Shown here one piece after another: positions 21,805 through 34,800 of a stretch of 64,000 nt of DNA (position 1 is the first letter of the stretch; each line of letters begins with the position of its first letter). A model generated the notes under the pieces. The model searched no databases, was not told where the DNA came from, and was given only the letters and a program-made list of their open reading frames with translations. A program made the position numbers and the translations under genes. The DNA is from Musa acuminata AAA Group. Its lineage: Eukaryota; Streptophyta; Magnoliopsida; Zingiberales; Musaceae. The stretch is from assembly GCF_036884655.1 (NCBI RefSeq), contig NC_088340.1, positions 12,984,501 through 13,048,500 of the forward strand, written 5' to 3'.

Positions 21805-24800
21805 CTCTCCCTTGATTCATAGTTACATACACCGATTTGTGACATGAAATAAATATGCTTTTGAACTAGAAGCAACTTGGTGAGGATATCTACAACTTGT
21901 TCATCTGTTCCACAATACTTTATTGCTATGACTCCACTTGCTACAAGATCCCGGATGAAATAATAGCGTATCTCTATATGCTTCGTTCTTTCATAAAATG
22001 TTAGATTCTTTGTCATTGCAATTGTGACTTTGTTGTCACAAAATATTTCTGTTGTTTCTTTTTATTCTTGATGAAGATCTTCAAGAAATCTTCTGAGCCA
22101 TATTGCTTGATAAGCTACTGATGTTACGACTACATATTCTGCTTCTGATGTCGATAACGTAGTTGTTGCTTACTTTTTTGAACCCCAAGATATAGCTCCT
22201 GATCCAAGGCTAAAAATATTACATGAAATAATCTTTCTATTATCTAAAACTCCCGCCCAATCACTATCAGTGAAACCAAATAATTTATATTTAAAATTAT
22301 GAGAATACTAAATATCATAATCTGTAGTTCCAACAATATAACGTAGAATTCTTTTAACAACTCGAGATGATGTTTGCTTGGGCTATGCACAAACCTGGAT
22401 ACTACACCAATAGAGAAGGTAATATCTAGTCGAGTATGAGTTAGATAAATCAAACCTCCAACCAAACTTCTGTAATACCTTGCATTTGTCAAACATGTAT
22501 CATCTTCAAGTTTCAATTTCTCATTTATATTCATGGGTGTTACTATAACTTTGCAATTAATCTTATTAGATTTTTTGAATAGATAGATTGTATACTTTCT
22601 TTGTGAAATAAAAGTTACATCTGATCCTTGCTTCACTTCCAACCTAAGAAAATAATATAGTAAACCTAGATCTGACATTTCAAACTTATTCATCGTACAC
22701 TTTTTAAATTCTGCCACAAAAGAGTTAGATAAATCCATATAATATCATCAATATAGAGGCAAACCATTAGAATATTTTGTTCACCTTCTTTCTTTACATA
22801 AGAGTATGATCATTATTGTTTCTCTTAAATCCATTAAAAAAAAAATAATAATCAATTTTATTATACCATGCCTTTGGAGCTTGTTTAAGCCCATAAAGAG
22901 CTTTCCTTAGCTTATACACATTTTCTTCATGTCTTTTAACTAAAAAACCTTCGGGTTGAGTAATAAAAACCTCTTAGTGTAAATCTCTATTTAAAAACAC
23001 AGATATCACATAAAATTAATAAACAAACCAACTCAAGTGAGCAGCTAAAGCTAAGAAAGTTCTTATGGTTTCGAATCTAGCAATTGGAGAAAAAGTATCA
23101 TCAAAATCAATACCTTATTACTGTGAATATCCTTTTGCTATAAGCCTAGCCTTATGCTTTTGGATACTTCCATCTGCATTAAATTTTATTTTGAACACCC
23201 ATTTTAATCCAATAGCTTTCTTTTCTTTCGGAAGATCCATTAGCTCCAAAGTTTCATTCTTCACAATTGACTTAATTTCCTCCTTCATTACTTTTCGTCA
23301 TTCCTCTTTTTCAACTACTTCATCAAAAGTTATAGGATCTGAAATAAACAAAGCAAATGTTGAGTCATAAATTTCTGTTAGTGATCTGAAATTTCTTAGA
23401 GGGGTTTCATCTGAGGAATCAAAATTTGAAGTGTTACTAGGTGAGATTGACGATGAACTTGTTAGAGCAGGATCTGTCATTTGATTCTGTGGAGTGCCTA
23501 GTTCTGCTAGAATCTGAATTTGTGTTCCACCTTTATTGATCTCCCAATTCCAACTTGCCCTTTCATCAAACATAATATTTCTGTTAATAATAACTTTGCC
23601 ACTAACAGGATTATATAATCGATATACTTTTGATTGTAAGGAATAACCAATTAAGATGCATTTTTCAGATTTTTCATCAAGGTTGTGATGATTTTGTGAA
23701 TTCACCAAAGCATACGCAATACAACTAAAAATTCTTAGATGACTTACACTTGGTTTCATACCATACCAAGCCTAAAAAGGAGTTTGATTCATAACAACAT
23801 TTGTTAGTGAAATATTCAACAAATAAACTGCTGTTGCAACTACTTCTGCCCAAAACTGATTTGGAAAGTGTTTTTCTTTAAACAAATTTTTTGCTATTTC
23901 AACGACAGTACAATTTTTACGTTCAACTATACCATTTTGCTACGGTGTATATGGTGCTGTCAATTCTCTATGAATACCATTTTCTTCACACAAAAAACTA
24001 AACTCATTAGATAAAAATTCACCACCTCTATCCGTCCGAAGTGTCTTTATGTATCTACTACTTTACCTTTCTACAAGTGCCTTGAATTTTTGAAAATTAT
24101 CAAATGTTTCAGATTTTAATTTCAGAAAATATACCCAACTCATACGATTATAATCATCAGTAAACAATAGAAAATATTGACTTCCATCAAATGATTTTGT
24201 ATTCATAGGTTCACATAAGTCAGCATTATCAATTCAAAACAATTAGATGCTCTCCATGTTTTTCCAACAGGAAATGATTTTTTACTTTGTTTGTCATAAA
24301 TGCATCCTTCACATACATCAAGTGTATTAATTTTAGACAATTTGAAAATCATTCCTTTTTTATTTAACAACCTTAAACCCTTAATGTTAAGGTGTCCATA
24401 TCTTAAATGCCATAAATTAGACTCATTCTTTTAAGTTGTAATAAGAGCATACTTTTTAATATTTGAAACATCAAGTGGAAACATCTTATTTTACGTCGTG
24501 CAAACATTTACCGTAATTAAACCAAATTTTTTATCTTTAATAGTGCATGAACCATCATCAAATATAACTGAATATCCATCATCTATCAACTGTCCAACAT
24601 TCAACAAGTTATGCGATAAAGTAGGAACAAAGAAAATATTATCAAGGTATTTTATCTTCTCTTGATTTGTCTTCACCTCAATTGTTCCTTTTCTTTCCAC
24701 TTGGATTTGCTTTTTATCTCCAAGTCTAACTTTCAACTTATGAGTTTCATCAATATCTCTAAACATTGATCTTATGCCTAATATATGATTAGAACATCCA

Positions 24801-25700
24801 CTATCTAGAAATCAAATATCATTTGAGATATCATTAATTTGTGAATAAGTCATAAACAACTTACTATTTCCTTCATTTTCCTCCACATAGCTTGCTCTTT
24901 TCCAGCAATCTGTCTTCATGTGATCAAACTTTTTACAATAATGACATTGAATTCCACTCTTGTAATTTTTTTATCATAATTTGATTGCCTTTGTTCATCA
25001 TGTCTATCAAAGTGTCATCTTCCTTTTCCTACTGATTTTTTGTCTTATTTTGAAATAGAAGACTCCCCCTTAACCTGAAATATTTTTTCTTCACTTTTCT
25101 CAAATGACCTGTTTAATCTTGCTTCATGTGCTTGCAAGGAACCCATTAGTTCATCAAATGAAAATATAGATAAATCTTTTGACTCCTCAATTGCGACAAC
25201 AATATGATCAAATTTCGAAGTTAAACTTCTCAAAACTTTTGCAACAATTATATGATCAGGAAGATGTTCACCATAAGATTTCATTTGACTAACAATTTCA
25301 GTCACTCGAGAAAGAAAATCTTGCATTTATTCATTGCTTTTCATGAACAAAATTTCAAACTCACGACGAATGGTTTGAAGTTTTACCATAATCACCCTTG
25401 ATGAGCCTTGAAATTTATTTTGAAATATCAACCAAGATTACTTTGAGGTTGTCGCTGCTGTAATTCTTGAGAAGATTATCTCATGTACAGCTTATTGAAT
25501 GAAGAACAATGCCTTTGAGTCCTTCTTTCTATTTCCCCTCAGCTTGATTTCTTTATTTAGATCTGCGTATCCATTCTCTATTAAGTCCCAAAGATCTTAA
25601 CTTGAACAGAGTCTTCATCTTGATACTCCAAAATTCATAGCATTTGTCCGAGAAGATGAGAATAAAGGATTACGACATGGAATTACCATTGAAAGTCATA
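21792..25700 (-). pseudogene. Degenerate gag-pol of Copia element A
   Basis: Readable blocks in element order are: gag UBN2-like segment (25045-25326, LPDHIIVAKVLRSLTSKFDH), protease/GAG-pre-integrase (24491-24766, YLDNIFFVPTLSHNLLNVGQ), the end of integrase and the linker (23298-23759, MKPSVSHLRIFSCIAYALVN), late RT (22244-22738, DLGLLYYFLRLEVKQGSDVT and ARYYRSLVGGLIYLTHTRLD) and RNase H (21792-22016). All are separated by stops or frameshifts. No functional polyprotein can be made. Confidence 0.85.
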
Positions 25701-25740
25701 ATACCCAGTTCAGATTGAAACTAAGCTTTGATACCACAAA

Positions 25741-26056
25741 TGTTGATGATGGAGGAGCAAGAAAACGATAAAAACATAATACTACGATGCAATTAAAAAG
25801 AATCTTTTCGATCAAGAAAATCGATGTAGTAATTAAAACAAGATGATTGACATAGAACACTTCCAAGATATTCCCAAGTGTTTTCTGATTCTGTCTTGCT
25901 TTATGAACTATGGTCCTATTTGTAGGACCTAGTGATTGAGTAAGTTATAGGAACTACCCTATAACTTCTAGATCATGAGTCACTTCTTGAAACATGCCTA
26001 AAACTACATAGAACATAGTAACTACCTAGATAACTACCCTGAATCAATTCTCAACA
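25741..26056 (-). repeat. 5' LTR of Copia element A (316 bp)
   Basis: It mirrors the 3' LTR but lacks a block of about 35 bases near the middle. The differences between the two LTRs show that the insertion is not very recent. The primer-binding site follows directly on the inner side. Confidence 0.92.
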
Positions 26057-26784
26057 ACCTCTAACCCTGGTAGAGCTGTTGGCACTGTTTTGTTACTCAT
26101 CACCACCACCTCTAGTTTCACATATTTTAACATTTCCTTCAGCTCATTCTTGGCCTTCTATGCTTTCTCAATCTGATCTTCATCCAACTGCTCTCCCTTT
26201 GCCGCCTCACGTGCTTTTCTCAACACCTCCATCTTCACCTTCAGTTGCTCTTGGAGTTTTCTCATCCATCGCTTTCTTCGGTCTCTCGCCCTTCCCACTT
26301 TTCTCCTGCAACCTATGAATCTCTTCTAACATATCAAGCTTCTGCTTTAGTCCCATGAAAGATCCTGGGCGGTATAAATTATGTTTAAATTCCTGAACCA
26401 ATCTCTCTATTTTATCCTTTAAAGTCGGACTGACTGTTTCATTAGGTGTATCAGGAGATTTGGATACTTCCAATTTAAGAGTTTTCAGCTTCTCTTGTAG
26501 ACCCATAGAAATAAAAGCATTTGACATTTCCTTGTCCACTTCTTGCCTTAGTTTCTCTATTGTCTCAGTCGAGATGGTTGAGACTGGGGACTGCCTTTTG
26601 CTTCTTGTGCAACTTTCTTCAGGCTTTCAATTTCCGTCTCTATGTTGTTGATAAAAAGCAAATATAAGTGGAAGGAAAAGAAACAATTGAGATGAAGACA
26701 AATCAAGGGAAGGTAAAATACCTTGATAATGTTTCTTTATTCCTACTTTATCACATAACTTGTTGAGTGTTAGACAGTTGATAG

Positions 26785-29540
26785 ATGATGGATATTCAGT
26801 TATATTTGATGATGGTTCATGCACTATTAAAGATAAAAAAATTTAGTTTAATTATGGTAAATATTTGCATGATGCAAAATAAGATGTTTCCACTTCATAT
26901 TTCAAATATTGAAAAGCATGCTTTTCTTGCAACTCAAAAGAATGAGTCTAATTTATGGCATTTAACATATGGACACCTTAACATTAAGGGTTTAAAATTG
27001 TTAAATAAAAAAGAAATGATTTTCAGATTGTTTAAAATTAATATACTTGATGTATGTGAAGGATGCATTTATGACAAACAAAGTAAAAAACTATTTCCTG
27101 TTGGAGAAGCATAGAGAGCATCTAATTGTTCTGAATTAATAATGCTGACTTATGTGAACCTATGAATACAAAATCATTTGGTGGAAGTCAATATTTTCTA
27201 TTGTTTACTGATGATTATAGTCGCATGAGTTGGGTATATTTTCTGAAACTGAAATCTGAAACATTTGATAATTTTTGAAAATTCAAGGCACTTGTAGAAA
27301 GACAAAATGGTAGATACATAAAGACACTTCGGACAGATAGAGATGATGAATTTTTATCTAATGAGTTTAGTTTTTTTTTTGAAGAAAATGGTATTCATAG
27401 AGAATTAACAGCATCATATACACCAGAGCAAAATGGTGTAGCTAAACGTAAAAATCAGACTATCGTTGAAATATCAAGAAATTTGCTTAAAGAAAAACAC
27501 CTTCCAAATCAGTTTTGGGCAGAAGTAGTTGTAACAGCAGTTTATTTGTTGAATATTTCACCAACAAATGTTGTTATGAATCAAACTCCTTTTAAGGCTT
27601 GGTATGGTATGAAACCAAGTATAAGCCATCTAAGAATTTTTAGTTGTATTGCGTATACTTTGGTGAATTCACAAAATCATGACAAGCTTGATGAAAAATC
27701 TGAAAAATACATCTTAATTGGTTATTCCTTACAATCAAAAGCATATCGATTATATAATCCTGTTAGTAGCAAAGTTATTATTAACAGAAATATTGTGTTT
27801 GATGAAAGGACAAGTTGGAATTGAGAGATCAATAAAGGTGGAACACAAATTCAGATTCCAGCAGAATTAGACACTCCACATAATCAAATGACAGATCCTG
27901 CTCTAACAAGTTCATTGTCAATCTCACCTAGTAACACTTCAAATTTTGATTCCTCAGATGAAACCCCTCTAAGAAATTTCAGATCACTAACAGAAATTTA
28001 TGACTCAACATTTGCTTTGTTTATTTCAGATCCTATAACTTTTGATGAAGTAGTTGAAAAAGAGGAATGACGAAAAGCAATGAAGGAGAAAATTAAGTCA
28101 ATTATGAAGAATAAAACTTTGGAGCTAATGGATCTACCGAAAGAAAAGAAAGCTATTAGATTAAAATGGATGTTCAAAACAAAGCTTAATGTAGATGAAA
28201 GTATCTAAAAGCATAAGGCTCAGCTTATAGCAAAAGGATATTCACAACATATTGATTTTGATGATACTTTTTCTCCGGTTGCTAGATTCGAAATCGTGAG
28301 AACTTTCTTGGCTTTAGCTACTCACTTGAGTTGGCATGTTTATCAATTTGATGTGAAATCTATGTTTTTAAATAGAGATTTACACGAAGAGGTTTTTGTT
28401 ACTCAACCCGAGGTTTTTTGGTTAAAGGACATGAAAAAATGGTGTATAAACAAAAGAAAGCTCTTTATGGGCTTAAACAAGCTCCAAGGGCATGGTTCAG
28501 TAAAATTGATTATTATTTTCTTCAAAATAGATTTAAGATGAGCAATAATGAACCTACTCTTTATATAAAGAAGGAAAGTGAATAAAATATTCTAATGGTT
28601 TGCCTCTATGTTAATGATATTATATATATGGATTCATCTAACTCTTTTATGGTAGAATTTAAAAAGTGTATGATGAATAAGTTTGAAATGTCAGATCTAG
28701 GTATACTACATTATTTTCTTAGGTTTGAAGTGAAGCAAGGATCAGATGTAATTTTTATTTCACAAATAAAGTATGCAATAGATCTACTCAAAAAATCTAA
28801 TATGATTAATTGCAAAGCTGCAGCAACACCCATGAATGTAAATAAGAAATTAAAACTTGAAGATGGTACATGTATGACAAATGCAAGATATTACAGAAGT
28901 TTGGTTGGAGGTTTGATTTATCTAACTCATACTTGACCAGATATTACCTTCTCTGTTGGTGTAGTATCCAGGTTTATGTATAGCCCAAGCAAACATCATC
29001 TCAGAGCTGTTAAATGAATTCTACATTATATTGCTGGAACTACAGATTATGGTATTTGGTATTCTCATAATTTTAAATGTAAATTATTTAGTTTCACTGA
29101 TAGTGATTGAGCAGGAGCTTTAGATGATAGAAAAAGTACTTCATTCAATATTTTTAGCCTCGAATCAAGAGCTATATCTTGGGGTTCAAAAAAGCAAGCA
29201 ACAACTACGTTATCGACATCAGAAGCAGAATATGTAGCCGCAACATCAACAGCTTATCAAGCAATATGGCTTAGAAGATTTCTTGAAGATCTTCATCAAG
29301 AACAAAAAGAAGCAACAGAAATATTTTGTGACAACAAAGCCACAATGGCAATGACGAAGAATCCAACATTTTATGAAAGAACGAAGCATATAGAGATACG
29401 CTATCATTTCATTTGGGATCTTGTAGCAAGTGGAGTCATAACAATAAAGTATTGTAAAACAGATGAATAAGTTACGAATATCCTCACCAAGTCGCTTCTA
29501 GTTCAAAAGCATATTTATTTCATGTCTCAAATCGGTGTAT
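26785..29540 (+). pseudogene. Degenerate pol of Copia element B
   Basis: Open pieces include 26785-27114 (GAG-pre-integrase, NLWHLTYGHLNIKGLKLLNK and CEGCIYDKQSK), 27483-27824 (distal integrase, NQFWAEVVVTAVYLLNISPT), 28296-28541 (early RT) and 28595-28936 (late RT with the MVCLYVNDIIYM motif region). The YVDD-type box reads YVND. Internal stops separate them. Confidence 0.85.
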
Positions 29541-29562
29541 ATAACCATGAATTAAGGGGGAG

Positions 29563-29912
29563 TGTTGAGAATTGATTCATGGTAGTTATCTAGGTAGTTA
29601 CTATGTTCTAGGTAGTTTTAGGCATGTTTCAAGAAGTGGCCCATGATCTAGAAGTTATAGGATAGTTTCTATTATAACTTACTCAATCATGGGTGACATG
29701 ATGGAGTGAGGTAGTTATCACTAGGTCCTATAAATAGGACCATAATTCATGAAGCAAGATAGAGTCAGAAAACACTTGAGAATATCTTGTAAGTGTTCTA
29801 TGTCAATCCTCTTGTTTTAAATACTACATCGATTTTCTTGATCGAAAAGATTCTTTTTAATTACATTGTAGTATTTTATTTTTATCGTTTCCTTCCTCCT
29901 CCATCCCTAACA
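29563..29912 (+). repeat. 3' LTR of Copia element B (350 bp)
   Basis: Runs from TGTTGAGAATTGATTCATGG to CTCCTCCATCCCTAACA, nearly the reverse complement of the A LTRs. It contains a TATAAATAGGACC motif that can act as a TATA box near its centre. Confidence 0.93.
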
Positions 29913-30929
29913 TATGTCAGCTGTAACTTGAGGAACATCAGCTTCCTTCTTTTTCATGTTAAGTTTGATCTCTGGTTCCACATGTTCACCTTCCACAAAT
30001 CCCCCAAGTACCCAGAACTTCATATGTTGCATGTTAAGTAAACTATCCTTGTCCATTCCACCAAGCTCCTGAATTACACAATAAACTCATGATCTTTACA
30101 ATATAAATGAAACAACAAAGTTAAATTTTAAATTTTAAAATATTTTAAAACAGACCAAAATGCAGCACTAAGGTTCTTCTGTTATCGAAAGATGCTAACA
30201 TAATTATTAACTACACTTTCTTTCGAGAAACTGAATGTTATAAAACATATTGAGGAAAAAGAGTTTTATACTATCTACAAAAATCGGATGTCTTCTGATC
30301 AGGAGATGGTAGCCCCTACTTCTCAAATTAAAGATTTCAAGGTAAGGGGATTTCACTACAAATTTGTTACATTTAATTCCATATTACATTTGATTGAACA
30401 AGGTAAACTATTTCATAAAGCTTATATTGGTGGATTCTGTATATATCAAGTGCTACAAAAAGAATGCAATTGATTTTTTTTTTTTTTAAACAAGAGCTTC
30501 TTTTAATGATAACTACGTTCTATCCTCAACTAAGAATAGCTTATAGATGAGATTTCAGCATATCTTAAAGTTTTTGAATTTACAGGATATCACATTAAAT
30601 GAGATTAATAATTGTAGCCATGCAAGAGAAATTGGTACAAGAAAAAGTAAGGGAATAATAAATAACTGCAGCCGTAGAGTAGAATTTTGCACAAACACGG
30701 TAAGGGAATAAAGAATATTTAATCATCAAGAAAAAGATGAACAAAATGAAGATAGTGTTTCCAATTATTTCATCAAGTAGGTCGTTTATTAACACCAGAT
30801 TACACATGCAAAAAATTATAAACTACATATACCTCCATGGCTTTCATGATGGTAAATTTTCTCTTAGGAAGTCCAAAGTTGGATCAATATGTGCACCACC
30901 TAGTAGTTCCTTGATAGAACCATAGTGGA

Positions 30930-31340
30930 TTCTAAGCTTGGGATTGATCTTTTTAGGGGATCGGTCTCCTTGGAATTCTATAAGGGTTTCTTCCTCCAAG
31001 TTGCTGCTCAAAGGCTAGGCTGCTAAAAAGATTTATCTATTTCTTATCAAAAGATGATGAATACATGACTATTTATAGATAGGACTTCTAAACCCTAACT
31101 CCTAATAGGACTCCTACTCAAGACTCATATTTCTAACCAACTCCTAATAAGACTCCTACTATAAGAAGTAACCTCCCAACTAACCCTAACCTTAGCCGGT
31201 CTCGTCACCTCTTTAATAGGGGTTGACTAGATAGATTTTATATGAATGTCTCTTTCAATAAAATTCAATTAGGATTCTCCTAACTAGAGTCCTAAGAGAT
31301 AAATGATGACATCACATAAATCGAGATGTATGAACAAGTG
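30930..31340. repeat. Probable LTR or LTR-fragment insertion in an accA intron
   Basis: Composition differs from the surrounding intron. The block has repeated CTCCTAATAGGACTCCTACT-like phrases and a TATTTATAGATAGGACTTC motif, typical of plant LTRs in reverse orientation. I could not define its ends. A second repeat-like block with AGGCCTAACGAGCTAATTGA and CCGATGTGAGATTAATC lies at about 32205-32490. Confidence 0.4.
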
Positions 31341-31878
31341 CTAGCACAAGGTACATGGATTAACTGAATAAGGATAGCTTATCAAGTAAAGAACAATAGC
31401 AGAAACCAAAAAAGAAAAACAAGACCAAATTTACCAGAAGAGAAGTTAATTCACATAACTAATGGATACATGTAGAATAGAACATTTTGTATAACACATA
31501 AGCACAGAATTCCATAAACAAAGAGTTATAACCTTTAAATGGTCAGTATGCATGTGGTTCTGGAAAAAAAAAAAATGAGGAACTATAAGAAAATGCATAT
31601 CATAAAGATCCTCTGTTACATATTATGCACGGTCTTCGTGTGTCCGAGATGATTATGGTTATTTATGCTAAAAAAAGAAGCACACTCATTCACATAAGAA
31701 AAAGGCTGCCTTACTGGAATGATCCAGTCAGCTATCTTTAAATTACACAGTTTGGTGGCTGTGTAATGGTGGCTGTGTTTTTTAGTTTCTCTGCTGCTTG
31801 ACAAGTGATACAAATTATTAAACCATAAGAAAATATCTGCTGTTTAAAAAGGTTATGGAGCTCTCACAGAGCGTGTAC

Positions 31879-34800
31879 CTTTGGAGCTTCTTGAGAGGTC
31901 TTCCACAAAATTGCAGCACATGCTTCTGGGCTGCACAAAACAGACCATATATAATAGGCATTACATGATACAGAAAACAAATCTTGTTAATAGCATACAT
32001 AGTGACAATCACATCATGCTTACTTAATATTGTGTTTGATAGCAAAAGAATAGAAACAAAACAGAAACTCTAAAGTGCCACTATCAGTTGGGCAAACAGC
32101 TGAAAGGCCAATAACTTTGTAAGAAATATCTATTAAGGAGATTTTATCACATTTAACAATTAAATTATATATCAATTCCATACAACTGCGAACATTTTAT
32201 ATGTCACAACCCAGGCCTAACGAGCTAATTGACTCGTCCCTTAAGAGCTTGATGTGTCAAGGCCCAGCATAGCCCAATTTAAACCCTCATATGATGCATA
32301 TAAGACGTAGTCGTAACTTCATTCATGGGTAGTCTTTTTCTACTCGATCCTATCAACTTCGTTGATCTAAACCAGTAGCCAAAATACTTAAACTGAAATT
32401 AATAATAATACACCTATCAAAACCTTATAAGTCAGTTTTAGTTTTAGTCCACTTCCGATGTGAGATTAATCAGGATCTAGTGCATTTCTTAGATTATATA
32501 CTCTTTTTTGCTTTGCATACCATGTGGAATCATCAAATAGCCAGACCTAGTTAATTTTTACAGTATCTTCTTTGGTTGTGCTGGAGACAAGAAGTGTAAC
32601 TGCTAGTATATAAATCTCCTCATGCAATTAAAAAGAAACTTAAGATCACCTGGCAACATAAAAGACAGAATTCTCCAACATGTATAACTTATTTGCACAG
32701 CCAATAGCAAGAGCTCCACCAGATCCACCTTCACCAATCACAACGGTAACAATTGGAATCTTTACGCCAAACATGGCCCTTAAATTGAAGGCAATTGCTT
32801 TTCCCTAAATTATTAAACATGTTATGAAAAATATATATTAACTACGAACATGAACAGGATACCTGACAATCTAGTTTAGAAGAAAAATAGAGTGATACCT
32901 GACCAAGTTCTTCAGATCTAAGATCAGAAAATGCCCCAGGTGTGTCAATAAATGTGATGATGGGAAATCCATGGTGGTCCGCATACTTCATCATGTGCAA
33001 GGTTTTCCAGTAGCTACACAGTGGCATATAAGCTTGTGAGCTAATCAATTTCATCACAATAATGGATCCAATGAAGCCAAATATATTTTTATCAATTGAA
33101 TATTTAATATTAGTAACTATATACTCTAGACATAATTCTTTTTATAATTTATCTCAAATCATAAGATGATATCATGCAATTTGTGGTATTGGCTGATTCC
33201 GATACGACGTCCCTAAATATCTGTATCATCCAAGAGGAACCCTATTTTGACCAAATTTTTGGCCTTATCCTTCAAAATAATGTCAAAACTGTCTTAAACT
33301 CCAGTGAAGTTATTCAATTTTGATGATACCAAGAAAAAGGAAAAAAAAAATATGAAGGAAGGAGAAGGGGTGGGAAAGGAGAAGAAGAAATTTGAAATGG
33401 AGGAAAAACAAAAAAAATGTGACTATGACCGGAAAAGAGGCATTGTTACCATTGTGTTTGCTATCTATTGCAATTATTAAATTTGTCCAAATACCACTAT
33501 TGTTGTTACAGTATTTAATGTATATTGTATAAGATAGAGAGAAAAGAATGTTAAGGACAGGGAAACATAGTAAATAAATTCATAAATTGGAGAAGGATGT
33601 ATCATGCTCTTTTTAAATGAAGTTTTTTATATATTTGTCTTTACACAACTCCATGGTAATTTGTTAAGCACTGTAACAACAGCGAGACTAATTGCTTTTC
33701 TTAAAGCTACAAGTACATAAATTTTAGAGCTTTTCTGACATATATAATAGTTATGCACTACTTTCAAATTGTCTTCAAATAAATATGTATTTTTTTAAAT
33801 GAATTACTCTTTTCTTTTTATTGCTATCTTTTATATTATATTTTAATCTTTCATAATTTAGTTTTATATGCTTGTTTAAGTTCAATATTTTATGAAATAT
33901 GAAAGAAATGTTTGACCATATAATGTTTGTCTTTACAATTTTATTTTAAATATTTCCTATTTTAGCTAGTTTGTGAATTCTTATTTTTTATTTATAGAGT
34001 TATTTTCTCAGGCAATCCCAATCACATTGATCTAGTGATTCTGATCCATACAATTTTGTGCTGATTTTTAAAACCATGCATTGTGAAACTAATGAGTACA
34101 TAGTATGATAGTAAATAGGCGTACACTGTGTTAAGTTGTTGGCCTACATATAATAATTCATAATTCACCACATTTTCAAAGAAAACAAATAAACACACAT
34201 TAGCATACTGCAAGCCTGTCAGAAAAACATATCAACCACAGTTATATTTACTTATTACATATGTAGAGTCAGTATTCGTGTTAAATTCCTGATCTATAAA
34301 CATTATGAAATCACTGCATTGTCCAAGATATCAAAAATCATGCATAACCAGATATTCAAGACTCTCAGAAAGAAAAAATATCAAGAACATTCATATTTAT
34401 TCATTACCCATGTGGAGTCAGCATTCCAAAGTTACGCTGAATATGTTCCTTAGTGTTCCTGCCTTTCCGGTGACCAATTAACATATAGCTTTTTCCATCT
34501 ATACTTTCTATACCTAGAACAATAGCAGGATCATCATAAGCTGCACAGCCTCCATGGAGCTCAACCCACTGCAAGAAATGAACAGTAACCATGAGGCAAA
34601 GTTGATGTGGAAACAACGGCAGAAAAAGGTACTGATTAGAGAATATATTGCAACAGAATACCTTGTCGGTGATGTTCAAAACATGGTCGAGGAATGTTGG
34701 TCTGTTGGGATGACAAGCAATATGCAATAGTTGAACTGGAGTTAATTGTGTGTACAGATCTTTCACCGCCTGAAAGTTTCCAATATAAGAAATAGAAACT

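Larger units (their letters stand above)
21454..26056 (-). mobile_element. Copia-type LTR retrotransposon A, full length with target-site duplication
   Basis: In element orientation (minus strand) the order is: 5' LTR 26056-25741, primer-binding site (TGGTATCAAAGC, near the initiator-Met tRNA complement) at about 25737-25726, gag, CX2C zinc knuckle near 24950, GAG-pre-integrase, integrase, reverse transcriptase, RNase H, a polypurine tract just before 21804, and 3' LTR 21804-21454. The host pentamer ACCTC lies on both sides (21449-21453 and 26057-26061). The integrase-before-RT order marks it as Ty1/Copia. Many stops and frameshifts make it non-coding today. It sits in the last exon of the accA pseudogene. 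Confidence 0.93.
26646..29912 (+). mobile_element. Copia retrotransposon B, internally deleted, same family as A
   Basis: Flanked by the host pentamer TATGT at 26641-26645 and 29913-29917. It starts with only the first six bases of the LTR (TGTTGA), then jumps straight into the GAG-pre-integrase region (GATAAAAAGCAAAT). So most of the 5' LTR, the primer site and gag are deleted while both outer edges remain. It continues through integrase (about 27120-27830), RT (28080-28940), RNase H (about 29080-29480) and polypurine tract (AAGGGGGAG to 29562) to a complete 350-bp 3' LTR. Stops occur throughout. Orientation is opposite to A. Confidence 0.92.
21197..30068 (-). pseudogene. accA: accA pseudogene: last exon (C-terminal coiled coil) split by two Copia insertions
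   Basis: The exon starts after TTCAG at 30068 (ELGGMDKDSLLN ... FVEGEHVEPEIKLNMKKK), is cut at 29917 by element B and resumes at 26645 (ETEIESLKKVAQEAKG ... DKEMSNAFISMGLQEKLKTL). It is then cut at 26061 by element A and resumes at 21453 (VELTKANAVVRKEIEKAVEK ... WKIEELKGEIANGS), ending IQETVGAGNS at the TGA. Removing each element plus one target-site copy leaves the host frame open across both points, so the exon was once continuous. Independent damage: frame slips near 26575, 26265 and 21330, and an in-frame TAG near 26150. The plant alpha-CT extension is normally a long charged coiled coil, as seen here. Confidence 0.88.

Noticed and set aside
21454..29912. A single large inverted-repeat element made of A and B
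   Set aside because: Each copy has its own target-site duplication (ACCTC and TATGT), and host coding sequence lies between them, so they are separate insertions.
21454..29912. Integrated pararetrovirus
   Set aside because: Integrase precedes RT, LTRs with TG...CA ends, a tRNA primer site, a polypurine tract and 5-bp target duplications are present. There is no movement or coat protein region, so these are Copia retrotransposons.
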